Source of the DNA: an uncultured Granulosicoccus sp.
GTDB lineage: Bacteria; Pseudomonadota; Gammaproteobacteria; Granulosicoccales; Granulosicoccaceae
Assembly (NCBI GenBank): GCA_947492525.1
Contig: CANLNQ010000016.1
Span: forward strand, 1 to 64,000
Length of the DNA stretch: 64,000 nt
Direction: 5' to 3'
The position numbers and the translations under genes were made by a program. The notes under the pieces were generated by a model. The model saw nothing but the letters and a program-made list of their open reading frames with translations. It did no database searches and was not told where the DNA came from. Positions 16,355-24,923 of this stretch are shown in pieces (the stretch's first letter is position 1; each line of letters opens with the position of its first letter).

Positions 16355-18784
16355 TTATTTCTTCGACGATCGGGTCGACTTGAACAGGATCTCGAACACT
16401 TCATCGTAGTGACTGGCGTGCTGGATATCGAGTCCGGTGACGATATGCTCGGGTAGCTCGCTGACATCACGACGATTGCCGGCAGGCAGGATGATCTGCT
16501 TGACACCTATTCGTCTGGCGGCGATCAGCTTCTCGCGAATACCGCCAACGGGCAGAACCTCTCCGGTGAGCGTTATCTCACCTGTCATCGCGAAGGACTT
16601 TCTAACGGGCTTGTTCAAGGCCAGCGACAGCAGAGCGCTGGTCATGCTGATTCCGGCACTCGGCCCATCCTTGGGTGTGGCACCTTCCGGAACGTGCAGA
16701 TGCAGACTGTGCTTCATGAACCAGTCCTTGCTGACACCGTAACGGTCACCGTTTGTCGTGACGAAACTGTGCGCGATCTGCGCCGACTCGTTCATCACCT
16801 TGCCCAACTGCCCGGTCAGCTTCAGCCCGCGCTCACCCTCGTGTACGGTCGTGGCCTCGATGGGCAAGGTAGCTCCCCCCATGGAGGTCCAGGCCAGGCC
16901 CGTGATGACGCCGACGCCACCGAGTTGTTTTTCCACTCTGAATGGCGGTTCTCCGACAAACTCCACCAGATTGCGGTTACTGATGCTGACGCTCTTGCTC
17001 TTGCCGAGCAGTTTCACGACAGATTTGCGCAGTACACGGTGCAACAGCTTCTCGAGGCTGCGGACTCCGGCTTCGCGCGCATAGCCCTCGATCAGCGACT
17101 TGATCGCCGAATCACTGATCTTGACCTGTGAGCTCTTGACCTTGTTGCGCTCCAGGAGTCTTGGCCACAGGTGCTTACGCGCAATCTCGAGCTTTTCGCT
17201 GGCGATATAGCCACCCAGACGTATGACATCCATGCGATCGAGCAGCGGGCGAGGGATGGTGTCGAGTTGGTTCGCAGTGCACACGAACAGGACTTTGGAC
17301 AAGTCGATTCGAAGATCCAGATAGTGATCGAGAAATTCGCTGTTCTGTTCAGGGTCAAGCACCTCGAGCAGGGCTGATGCCGGGTCTCCCTGATGAGAGG
17401 TGCCGATCTTGTCGATTTCGTCCAGCATGATGACCGGGTTCGATACATCGACATCCTTCAGAGCCTGGACCAGCTTGCCCGGCATGGCCCCGATGTAGGT
17501 ACGCCGATGACCCTTGATCTCGGCTTCATCACGCATGCCGCCCACACTGAAGCGATAGAATTTGCGGCCAAGGCATTCGGCAATGGATTTACCGATGGAG
17601 GTCTTGCCCACGCCTGGCGGACCGACGAACAGCAGTATCGATCCGCTGATTTCGCCCCGGAAGGAGCCCATGGCCAGAAACTCCAGTATGCGTTCCTTGA
17701 TGTCCTCCAGGCCTGCATGGTCCCGGTTGAGCACGGTCTTCGCGTGCCGTAGCGACAATTTGTCCTTCGAGAAGTTGCCCCAGGGAACCGCACAGAGCCA
17801 GTCCAGATAATTGCGGGTGACGCCGTACTCCGGTGATCCGGTTTCGAGAATGGATATCTTGTTGATCTCCTCATCGAAGCGCTTCTGCACATGCTCGGGT
17901 GGCGTGCGCTTTTCCATTCGTTCGCGGAATTCGTCGATATCGGAGGTGCGGTCATCCTTGGCGATACCCAGCTCGCGCTGGATGACTTTCAACTCCTCGC
18001 GCAGAAAGAACTCGCGCTGGTGTTTGGACATCTTCTGTTCGACTTCGGAGCGGATTTCAGCCTGCAATCTGGCGACTTCCAGCTCCTTGTGCAGCAGTAC
18101 CAGCACTCTTTCCATGCGTTTCTGCAGGGAAACGGTATCCAGAATCTGCTGCAATTCCGGTCCGGGAGCCGTGGTAATGGCCGCGGCAAAGTCAGCCAGC
18201 GGTGACGGGTCATTCAGATTGAAATGATTGAGAAAATTCTTCAGCTCTTCGTTGTACAGCGGGTTCAGAGGAATCAGCTCCTTGATGGCCTGAATCAGCG
18301 CCATGGCGTAAGCCTTGATTTCCGGGGTGTTCACCGACCGCTCGTTCGGATACGACACCTCCGCTGCAAACGGGGCGGTGCGGCTTATCCAGCCATCGAT
18401 GCGGAAGCGTTGCATGCCTTGTGCAATGAACTGGATCTTGCCGTTGCCACGCACCACATTGTGCAATCTGACCACGCAACCGGTATCGGCGAAATCCTCG
18501 GGCGACGCACTGGCGTGCTCGTCCTGATCACCGGCGTAACACAGACCCAGCAGATGATGATCCATCTTCGCCAGGCGAGTAAAGGTTTCCTCCCACGGAG
18601 ATTCATCGATGACCAGCGGTTGCACCTGGGCGGGGAAGAACGGTCGCTCGAAGATGGGCAGGAGCAACAGTTTCCCGGGCAGGTTCTGTTCCGGCACAAT
18701 CAAGCCGGTACCGGTGCTTGTACCGCTGTCCTCGGTCTGCTCGGGTTCGACAATCAGCGGGTCATCACTTTTTTTCGAGGCCAT
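16355..18784 (-). CDS. lon: ATP-dependent protease Lon
   Basis: 809 residues, slightly longer than E. coli Lon (784). The N-terminal substrate-binding domain (LLLPIFERPFFPAQVQPLVI) is followed by the AAA+ module with Walker A GPPGVGKTS and Walker B IMLDEIDKIG, then the protease domain with catalytic Ser709 in KDGPSAGISM and Lys752 in GGIREKL. It degrades misfolded and regulatory proteins in the cytoplasm. It stands alone rather than in the clpX-lon order of enterics. The upstream region carries a sigma-32-like promoter candidate. Confidence 0.97.
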   Translation of the reverse strand: MASKKSDDPLIVEPEQTEDSGTSTGTGLIVPEQNLPGKLLLLPIFERPFFPAQVQPLVIDESPWEETFTRLAKMDHHLLGLCYAGDQDEHASASPEDFADTGCVVRLHNVVRGNGKIQFIAQGMQRFRIDGWISRTAPFAAEVSYPNERSVNTPEIKAYAMALIQAIKELIPLNPLYNEELKNFLNHFNLNDPSPLADFAAAITTAPGPELQQILDTVSLQKRMERVLVLLHKELEVARLQAEIRSEVEQKMSKHQREFFLREELKVIQRELGIAKDDRTSDIDEFRERMEKRTPPEHVQKRFDEEINKISILETGSPEYGVTRNYLDWLCAVPWGNFSKDKLSLRHAKTVLNRDHAGLEDIKERILEFLAMGSFRGEISGSILLFVGPPGVGKTSIGKSIAECLGRKFYRFSVGGMRDEAEIKGHRRTYIGAMPGKLVQALKDVDVSNPVIMLDEIDKIGTSHQGDPASALLEVLDPEQNSEFLDHYLDLRIDLSKVLFVCTANQLDTIPRPLLDRMDVIRLGGYIASEKLEIARKHLWPRLLERNKVKSSQVKISDSAIKSLIEGYAREAGVRSLEKLLHRVLRKSVVKLLGKSKSVSISNRNLVEFVGEPPFRVEKQLGGVGVITGLAWTSMGGATLPIEATTVHEGERGLKLTGQLGKVMNESAQIAHSFVTTNGDRYGVSKDWFMKHSLHLHVPEGATPKDGPSAGISMTSALLSLALNKPVRKSFAMTGEITLTGEVLPVGGIREKLIAARRIGVKQIILPAGNRRDVSELPEHIVTGLDIQHASHYDEVFEILFKSTRSSKK

Positions 18785-18837
18785 GAAGGATCTTGTTCTG
18801 AAGTTGGTCCGGACAGCTTGTCAGTTGCAAGCCTGTA

Positions 18838-18855
18838 CTGCCAGAGAACTGGCAG
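18838..18855 (-). other. hairpin in the lon leader
   Basis: Perfect 7-bp arms CTGCCAG (18838-18844) and CTGGCAG (18849-18855) with a 4-base loop, about 55 bases upstream of the lon ATG. It lies within the predicted transcript if the promoter at 18880-18905 is used. No U tract follows, so it is not a standard terminator for the upstream rep gene. Confidence 0.45.
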
Positions 18856-18879
18856 CGAAGGAAAAGAGGTACCGTGAAC

Positions 18880-18905
18880 ATATGCCATGCTGCCGCATTT
18901 TCAAG
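18880..18905 (-). promoter_or_regulatory. candidate sigma-32 (heat-shock) promoter of lon
   Basis: On the minus strand CTTGAA (18905-18900), as in the RpoH -35 consensus, is followed after 13 bases by GGCATAT (18886-18880), a partial match to the CCCCAT-type -10. lon is a classic heat-shock gene, which gives the match some prior weight. The -10 half is weak. Confidence 0.45.
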
Positions 18906-18980
18906 CGCTCGTCACGAAAACCCCGGCGGCGCCCACAAGGCTGCAGCCACGATGTCTGCCCGGTGCCAATCTGGGTGCTT

Positions 18981-20987
18981 TCAATCAGCTGCCAACAGGT
19001 TCATCAGTCCCTTCAGCGCATCCTTGCCGGCCGCCCGTGATGCTTCCTCATTACCCGGATCCAGCTCACCCATGAAAACGACATCATCCGGCGGTAGCTC
19101 GTCCAGAAAGCGACTGGGTTCACAGGCGCTGGTCTCTCCGAACTGCTGTCGCGCTCGCGACCGGGTGAAGGTCAGGGTATGGCGTGCTCGGGTCATGCCG
19201 ACATAACACAGGCGCCGTTCTTCTTCGATGGTATCGGCCTCCACACTGTTACGGTGGGGAAGCAGATCTTCTTCCATGCCGACCATGAAGACGTGTGGGT
19301 ACTCGAGCCCCTTGGCAGCATGCAGCGTCATCATCTGCACCTGGTTGTCGTCGTTCTCTCCGTCCTGGCGCGACAGCATATCGTGCAGGCACAAGGATCG
19401 CACGACGTCAGACAGCGGTTGGTCCTTCTGTTCATCATCGGTGAGCAGCCGTTCGATCCAGGCAAACAGCTCTTCGGTGTTTTCCAGAGCGCGTTGTGCC
19501 TTGGGCGGTGAGTCGTTGATCTGTTGCAGCCAATCGGCGTAGTCGATGTCTTCGAACACGCCCCGGACCACAGCCAGCGTGTCGCCGCGCTCGGCATTGT
19601 CCGCGTTCAGAGTCAGCCAGTTGGCAAATCGCTGCAGGCGTTGCAGAGGACGACCGCTGATCTGTGTTTCCAGCCCGATATCGTGGCAGGCGGCGAACAT
19701 GCTGATCTTGCGATTACGGGCATGCTGGCCCAGTTTGGCCAGCGTACTCGGGCCGATCTCGCGGCGCGGCGTGTTGATACAGCGCATGAAGGCCGTGTCA
19801 TCGTCCGGGTTCACCAGCAGTTTGAGGTAGGCCAGCATGTCCTTGATTTCAGCCTTGTCGAAGAACGAACTGCCTCCGCTGATGCTGTAGGGAATCTGCT
19901 TTTCACGCAAGGCCTGCTCGAAGGCGCGAGACTGGAAGTTGCTGCGGTAGAGGATGGCGAAGTCGCCCCAGCGCGTATCCTTCTGATAATGGCGGGTAAG
20001 GATCTCCGCGGCCACCCATTCCGCTTCATCCAGCGTGTGCTTGCAGGCCGATACGCGCAGCGCGTCTCCCAGGCCGAGATCGCTCCACAAGGCCTTCTCG
20101 AACTCGTGCGGATTGTGACTGATCACGGCATTGGCGCAGCGCAGGATCCGCTGGCTGGAGCGGTAGTTCTGTTCCAGCTTGATCACACGCAGATTGGGGT
20201 AATCGATCTTCAGGTTCATCAGGTTCTCGGGCTTGGCACCGCGCCAGGAGTAGATCGACTGATCGTCATCGCCAACGGCCGTGAATGCGCCGAACTTGTC
20301 TACCAGCTGACGTACCAGTTCGTACTGTGCCGCATTGGTGTCCTGATACTCATCCACCAGCATGTGTCGCACCTTGCCGCGCCATTTGTCGCGAATATCG
20401 GTATGTTCGCGCAGCATTTCCACCGGCAGACTGATCAGGTCATCGAAGTCGACAGAGTTGCAGGCACGCAGCAATTCGTTGTAGCGCGCATAGAGCAGGG
20501 CTGCCACGCGTTCATTGTCATCGGTGGCTGCCGAAAGTGCGCCGTCCGGCGTAATGAATTCGTTTTTCCAGTGCGAGATCATGTTCTGCAGATCTCGTTC
20601 TTCGATAGCGCTGTTGCCTTCGCGAATCAGTTCGCGCAAGGCACTCATCGAATCATGCTGGTCGAGAATGGTGAAACCCTTGCGCAGACCGATGGCCTCA
20701 CCGTCCTTGTGCAGCATTTCCATACCCAGACGGTGAAAAGTTGCGATGGTCAGGCCTTTCATCTGCTTGGGGCCAAGCTGTTTCTTGAGTCGCTCCCGCA
20801 TCTCGTTCGATGCCTTGTTGGTAAAGGTCACCGCCACGATGGACGTGGGTGCGTAGTTCTGTTTCTCGATCAGCCAGGCGATTTTCTGAGTGATGACGCC
20901 GGTCTTGCCGCTACCGGCGCCGGCCAGAACCAGCAACGGTGTTTCGAAATGCCTGACGGCAGCCAGCTGTTGAGGGTTCAGGCCCAT
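18981..20987 (-). CDS. rep: ATP-dependent DNA helicase Rep
   Basis: 668 residues, SF1A 3'-5' helicase of the Rep/UvrD/PcrA family. Starts MGLNPQQLAAVRHFETPLLVLAGAGSGKT with Walker A at about residues 22-29, then motif Ia (AVTFTNKASNEMRERL), motif II (LVDEYQDTN), motif III (GDDDQSIYSWRGA), motif IV (LEQNYRSSQRIL) and motifs V/VI (TLHAAKGLEYPHVFMVG, RRLCYVGMTRARHTL). The start and length agree with Rep (673 aa in E. coli) better than UvrD (about 720). It helps forks pass protein roadblocks. Divergent from the HisN-like gene. Confidence 0.93.
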   Translation of the reverse strand: MGLNPQQLAAVRHFETPLLVLAGAGSGKTGVITQKIAWLIEKQNYAPTSIVAVTFTNKASNEMRERLKKQLGPKQMKGLTIATFHRLGMEMLHKDGEAIGLRKGFTILDQHDSMSALRELIREGNSAIEERDLQNMISHWKNEFITPDGALSAATDDNERVAALLYARYNELLRACNSVDFDDLISLPVEMLREHTDIRDKWRGKVRHMLVDEYQDTNAAQYELVRQLVDKFGAFTAVGDDDQSIYSWRGAKPENLMNLKIDYPNLRVIKLEQNYRSSQRILRCANAVISHNPHEFEKALWSDLGLGDALRVSACKHTLDEAEWVAAEILTRHYQKDTRWGDFAILYRSNFQSRAFEQALREKQIPYSISGGSSFFDKAEIKDMLAYLKLLVNPDDDTAFMRCINTPRREIGPSTLAKLGQHARNRKISMFAACHDIGLETQISGRPLQRLQRFANWLTLNADNAERGDTLAVVRGVFEDIDYADWLQQINDSPPKAQRALENTEELFAWIERLLTDDEQKDQPLSDVVRSLCLHDMLSRQDGENDDNQVQMMTLHAAKGLEYPHVFMVGMEEDLLPHRNSVEADTIEEERRLCYVGMTRARHTLTFTRSRARQQFGETSACEPSRFLDELPPDDVVFMGELDPGNEEASRAAGKDALKGLMNLLAAD

Positions 20988-21310
20988 TGAGAGGATCGAT
21001 TAAGGCAGTGACGGGTGGGCAAGTCTACTGCTTTCCGCAGGCAATGTTCGGTGTTGATGTTAACGATGAGGGCGATTGTTTCGGTATTCGTCTGACCTGT
21101 CCGGTTTCCGGCATGAGTGGTGCGTATCAGCTGGGGCGTCCTGTCGGGCGAATGCGCGCTGACACGGCAGGATCCACGCCTTTCACGATGGATTTGCTCG
21201 TGCTCCGTCCGGTCAGGACCAGGTCCTTTGAACTCGCGATGGCAAGCTTTCCGGAGAGTGGCGGACAAGACCGTATAATGGATGCTGACAAACACAGAAG
21301 TGGAGTATTC
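20988..21310. other. rep/hisN divergent intergenic region
   Basis: 323 bp separate the rep start from the GTG chosen for the phosphatase. The plus strand carries a good -10-like TATAAT at 21274-21279 but no matching -35 at canonical spacing. The frame of the downstream gene stays open through this region, so an upstream start, for example the ATG at 21278, cannot be fully excluded. Nothing else recognisable. Confidence 0.5.
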
Positions 21311-22120
21311 GTGGAACTTGACATGCAGGCGGCGCGGCAAGCTGCCGAGGAGGCCGCAACAGCGGCTCAAGCGGTGATCAGCGACTTTCTTGCGCGAGGT
21401 GACTGGAACGTGACTCTGAAGTCCGATCAGTCGCCCGTGACCGAGGTGGATGTTGCAGCCGAGCAGGCCATCAAGTCAGTGCTCACGAGCGCATTGCCCG
21501 ACGCATCCTTCTTTGGTGAGGAAACCGGCAAGTCGGCGGCAAGCGGCAGCAATGCGTCGGTCGCCGGTCTACGTTGGCTGGTTGATCCGATCGACGGTAC
21601 CAAGAGTTTCATACGTGGGTCCCGTTATTATTCGACACAGATCGCCCTTGAGGTTGACAATGAGTTGCGCCTGGGAGTCTCCAATGCGCCGGCCTATGGC
21701 GAGCGCCTGGTTGCCGAAGCCGGCAAGGGCGCCTGGCTCGATGGGGTGGAGGTTCACTGCAACAAGGTAGAGTCGCTGGACGATGCGTTCTTTTCGGCGG
21801 GTAACCTGACGACGTTGGCCCGCGATGCGCAAGGCTGGGCACGCTATGCAGGCATCGTGGGCCGTGTACGTCGGGTTCGCGGTTATGGCGACTTCTGTCA
21901 TTACCATCAGTTGTGTTGTGGGCAAGCAGATCTGGTACTCGAGTCCGATGTCAATATTCTCGATATAGCGGCCCTGACGGTGGCTGTACGGGCAGCTGGC
22001 GGTATCATCACGGACATGTACGGGAAACCGGTAGATGAGGCGACAACCTCGGTTCTGGCAGCCTGTACGCAAACCCTGCATGCCGAAGCGCTGGCTTTGC
22101 TGCATGGCAATGCCGCGTAG
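21311..22120 (+). CDS. hisN: inositol-monophosphatase family phosphatase, probable histidinol-phosphatase HisN
   Basis: 269 residues from the GTG at 21311, chosen because GGAG (21302-21305) sits five bases upstream; ATGs at 21323 and 21278 are alternatives. Family signatures are the metal-binding GEETG, the WLVDPIDGTKSFIRG motif and the second site ESDVNILDIAAL. The sequence pattern (SFIRGSRYYSTQIALEVDNELRLGV, YGDFCHYHQLCCGQADLV) resembles HisN-type histidinol-phosphate phosphatases more than SuhB or CysQ, but substrate assignment in this superfamily is uncertain. The adenylate cyclase gene follows after 18 bp and may be in the same transcript. Confidence 0.8.
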   Translation: MELDMQAARQAAEEAATAAQAVISDFLARGDWNVTLKSDQSPVTEVDVAAEQAIKSVLTSALPDASFFGEETGKSAASGSNASVAGLRWLVDPIDGTKSFIRGSRYYSTQIALEVDNELRLGVSNAPAYGERLVAEAGKGAWLDGVEVHCNKVESLDDAFFSAGNLTTLARDAQGWARYAGIVGRVRRVRGYGDFCHYHQLCCGQADLVLESDVNILDIAALTVAVRAAGGIITDMYGKPVDEATTSVLAACTQTLHAEALALLHGNAA

Positions 22121-22138
22121 TAGAGGGCTGCGGCAAGC

Positions 22139-23419
22139 GTGAGACTTCCCTATTACAACCCTGGGCGCCGTAGCCTGACCTTCTCCTTGTTTCTGTTGCT
22201 GGCGCTGACCTTGCTGGTACTGACAGGACTGGGTGTCTTTCGGCTGTATTTCGGTTTCGAATGGACTGCGGGCAGCGATGATTCAGGGCAGTTGTTCACC
22301 CTTGACGTGCGAGGCGGCAGGTCGTTCAACCTGTTCGAGGTCGAGTCCTTCGGGCGCACCTTCTGGAGCAGTTTGTTCATCCTGTTTCTGCTGTGTGCGC
22401 TGATGCCACTGTTCAGACTGACCGGGGCTGCGATCATCGCACTGTTGTCAGCGGGGGCGCTGGTTTTCTCTCATGTCCGGCTGGCGTCGAACACCTCGTA
22501 CATTCCCATCGAATTCGAGTTGTTGATGGTTGCGATCCTGTTCGGCACCTACGTCCTGCTGGGATACATGGGCGAAGTGCGTGATCGCAAGCGGGTGCAG
22601 CGTCTGTTGAGTCAGTATGTTCCGGCGGAACTGGCCAGACAGTATCAGCGCGATCCCGAGGCCGTCAGTCGCTCGGGCGTGCAGCGCGAGATCAGTGTGT
22701 TGTTCTGCGATGTGGTGGGTTTTACCGCCAAATCCGAAGCACTCACACCGCAGCAGCTTGCCGAATGGCTCAATCTGTATTTCACCTATGTCAGTCGGAT
22801 CGTGGTTCGCTATCGCGGCACCATCGACAAGTACATGGGCGACAGCGTCATGGCTGTCTGGGGAGCGCCTTCTCCCAGTCAGACCCATGCCTATGATGCC
22901 TTGTGTGCCGGAATGGCCATTCAGGCCGAAGTGGATTCGCTCAACAAGCGTTATCAGGACAGAAATCTGCCGACTGTTGCCATGGGAATCGGCATCAGTA
23001 CGGGGCCTGCGATGGTCGGACCCCTGGGGTCGGAATACCGTATGGATTACACGGTCGTGGGTGACAGCGTCAACGTGGCACAGCGACTGGAGGCGCAGAC
23101 GCGCAAGTACCGGGTGCCCATCATCGTGAGCGACAAGAGCGTGGCGGAATTGCCGGATATGGTCTTTCGCGAGCTGGATACCGTGACTGTCACGGGTCGT
23201 AGCCAGCCGGTCACGATGTATGAACCACTGGGTAGTCGAGAGGCACTTGACGAACAGGCATCGCAGCGAGTCGACATGCACGAGCGAGCCATGGCAGCGA
23301 GTCGAGCCGGCGACTGGGACACGGCCGTCAGCCTCTTCTCCCGACTGCGCGAGGAGTGGGGACCAAGCTCGATGTACGATCTTTATCTGAGAGGTATCGA
23401 ACAGGCTCGGAAGGCGTGA
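22139..23419 (+). CDS. membrane-bound class III adenylate cyclase
   Basis: 426 residues from a GTG start. About four N-terminal hydrophobic segments (residues 12-36, 78-93, 97-112, 127-143) carry a short periplasmic loop (about 40-75). The cyclase domain spans about 182-350: metal ligands Asp191 (FCDVVGF) and Asp235 (GDSVMAVWG), purine-specifying Lys231 and Asp303, and transition-state Asn312 and Arg316. The Lys/Asp pair predicts ATP over GTP, so cAMP is the likely product. The last 70 residues resemble the short helical tail seen in related cyclases. The gene lies 18 bp after hisN. A cAMP-receptor-type palindrome occurs at 32600-32617 in this window. Confidence 0.9.
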   Translation: MRLPYYNPGRRSLTFSLFLLLALTLLVLTGLGVFRLYFGFEWTAGSDDSGQLFTLDVRGGRSFNLFEVESFGRTFWSSLFILFLLCALMPLFRLTGAAIIALLSAGALVFSHVRLASNTSYIPIEFELLMVAILFGTYVLLGYMGEVRDRKRVQRLLSQYVPAELARQYQRDPEAVSRSGVQREISVLFCDVVGFTAKSEALTPQQLAEWLNLYFTYVSRIVVRYRGTIDKYMGDSVMAVWGAPSPSQTHAYDALCAGMAIQAEVDSLNKRYQDRNLPTVAMGIGISTGPAMVGPLGSEYRMDYTVVGDSVNVAQRLEAQTRKYRVPIIVSDKSVAELPDMVFRELDTVTVTGRSQPVTMYEPLGSREALDEQASQRVDMHERAMAASRAGDWDTAVSLFSRLREEWGPSSMYDLYLRGIEQARKA

Positions 23420-23443
23420 TTGGCGTCCGAGCTGCCTGATCAT

Positions 23444-24157
23444 TCAATCAGCAGCGACGGTGATCTTCCATTCATGACCGTCAAAATGCTCCTGTGGTCG
23501 GAAATCGGTCTTGTACTGCATTTTCTGGCATCCATCGACCCAGTAGCCCAGGTAGAGATAAGGCAGTTTGATCGCGGAACATAGTTCGATCTGCTGCAGG
23601 ATGCTGAAGCGACCCAGGCCTCGGTTGGCCTGGGCAGGATCAAAGAAGGTGTAGACCGCAGACAGGCCGTCGGCGGTGGCGTCCGTGACGGCAACAGCAA
23701 TGATCTGCTTGTTCAGGCGGATATCGACGAACAGGGTTTCTCCCCAGGGATTGAGCAGAAAACGCTCGAAATCCTCCGGATCCGGATCATCCATGCCGCC
23801 GCCGGGATGGCGAACGGCAAGATAACGTTGGTAGAGCTGAAAATATTCATCGGTGTAGCAAGCTTCACGAAAATCCACGGTCAGATCCCGGTTCCGCTTG
23901 AGGTTGCGTCGGTCGGTGCGTCTCATGCTGAACTCATCGCACACGATACGCACCGGAATGCAGGAGGAGCATCCGTTGCAACCCGGTCGGTAGACATATT
24001 CCCCTGAACGTCGAAATCCTCGCTTTATCAGCTGGTTATAGACAGCGCGCGGATGAGGGTGGTGCGGATCCGCGTAGATATTCACCGCTTCGCGATCGTC
24101 CAGATAGCTACAGGGATTGACCGATCCCTGATACAGCTTGATGCGTTGTTGGATCAT
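23444..24157 (-). CDS. bpt: aspartate/glutamate leucyltransferase Bpt
   Basis: 237 residues. It transfers Leu from Leu-tRNA to proteins with N-terminal Asp or Glu, marking them for ClpAP through the N-end rule. Family marks are NPCSYLDDREAV, the Cys cluster YRPGCNGCSSCIPVRI, the basic run MRRTDRRNLKRNRDL and YLGYWVDGCQKMQYKTDFRP near the end. Often paired with aat, but no aat gene is adjacent here. Convergent with the cyclase gene across 24 bp. Confidence 0.95.
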   Translation of the reverse strand: MIQQRIKLYQGSVNPCSYLDDREAVNIYADPHHPHPRAVYNQLIKRGFRRSGEYVYRPGCNGCSSCIPVRIVCDEFSMRRTDRRNLKRNRDLTVDFREACYTDEYFQLYQRYLAVRHPGGGMDDPDPEDFERFLLNPWGETLFVDIRLNKQIIAVAVTDATADGLSAVYTFFDPAQANRGLGRFSILQQIELCSAIKLPYLYLGYWVDGCQKMQYKTDFRPQEHFDGHEWKITVAAD

Positions 24158-24257
24158 TCGGGGGATGGTATCAGAGGGATTCGGCGAAATGATTTATGAG
24201 AATTTCGTCACAAAAGCTGGTCGGTTGACAGTCGGTCACAATGTTACATGACCAGAG

Positions 24258-24266
24258 TGTTATTAT
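24258..24266 (+). promoter_or_regulatory. extended -10 promoter candidate before the orphan membrane gene
   Basis: TGTTATTAT matches the extended -10 pattern TGnTATAAT at five of six hexamer positions. It lies 50 bases upstream of the ATG at 24317. A TTGACA at 24225-24230 is too far away (30 bases) to act as its -35. Confidence 0.45.
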
Positions 24267-24316
24267 CGCCCCCTACCTTGGCGCGGGGTTGTAGGACTGG
24301 CGCCTGAACTGACGGA

Positions 24317-24796
24317 ATGAAAGTCATGGGCGCAAGCGTTACCAAACCAAGCAACACTCGAACTCTCCTTGCTCTGCTGGGCAGAACCCTGGTTCGACAG
24401 ATCAGATTTCCGACATTCATGCGTGCTCTGGTCGAGTCCCTGTTGTTCTGCTGCGTGTTTCTGGCGGCAGGTTATGTCAGTCTTGGCTACTCGGTGACAG
24501 CCATGCTGCCACCGATGGTCCCCGTTGTCTTCATCATGATGGTATCGATGGTACTCAGCGGTGTGTACCGTAAGGAAATTACAGATTCCATCATGAATGT
24601 CTACTGGCATTCGGCTTACGGCTTCGTACTGGCAACGGTCATCTTTCTGGTATGTGTTCCGCTCATCGGCCCCGAGTTTGCCAGCCAGAAGTTCAAGTTC
24701 TTCTTCCTGTTCTTCGCCTTTTTCGTGATCAACACCATGCGCCCGGTCATCTCGGGCACAGACTTCATGGACGGTGGTGGTCGTCGCACCAACTAG
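24317..24796 (+). CDS. orphan membrane protein resembling the N-terminal part of an exopolysaccharide sugar transferase
   Basis: 159 residues with four hydrophobic segments (about 42-60, 64-83, 100-118, 126-141). The pattern LPPMVPVVFIMMVSMVLSGVY(R) and the end INTMRPVISG recall the membrane-spanning N-terminal region of polyprenyl-phosphate sugar transferases of the EPS/PEP-CTERM type. It stops at GGGRRTN, where those proteins would continue into a nucleotide-binding and catalytic domain. No continuation exists in any frame before sbcB begins on the other strand. It could be a truncated remnant or an independent small protein; the resemblance is my own and moderate. An internal ATG at 24326 is an alternative start. 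Confidence 0.6.
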   Translation: MKVMGASVTKPSNTRTLLALLGRTLVRQIRFPTFMRALVESLLFCCVFLAAGYVSLGYSVTAMLPPMVPVVFIMMVSMVLSGVYRKEITDSIMNVYWHSAYGFVLATVIFLVCVPLIGPEFASQKFKFFFLFFAFFVINTMRPVISGTDFMDGGGRRTN

Positions 24797-24923
24797 AGTG
24801 CCGCTGCAGGATCAGGCCAGTCAGCTGTTTTCCTGAAGCTGCGAAGCAGCTGACATCACCTGCATCGGTTTTCGATTGGCTGTTCGCCGTCAGGTTCAGA
24901 TGTGCGGGCGTAGCGTGGAAGAG

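Noticed and set aside
19524-20990. 488-codon plus-strand frame opposite rep
   Set aside because: Complementary-strand shadow of a well-supported helicase; no family motifs.
24225-24230. TTGACA as -35 of the orphan membrane gene
   Set aside because: 30 bases from the -10, too far for a standard promoter.
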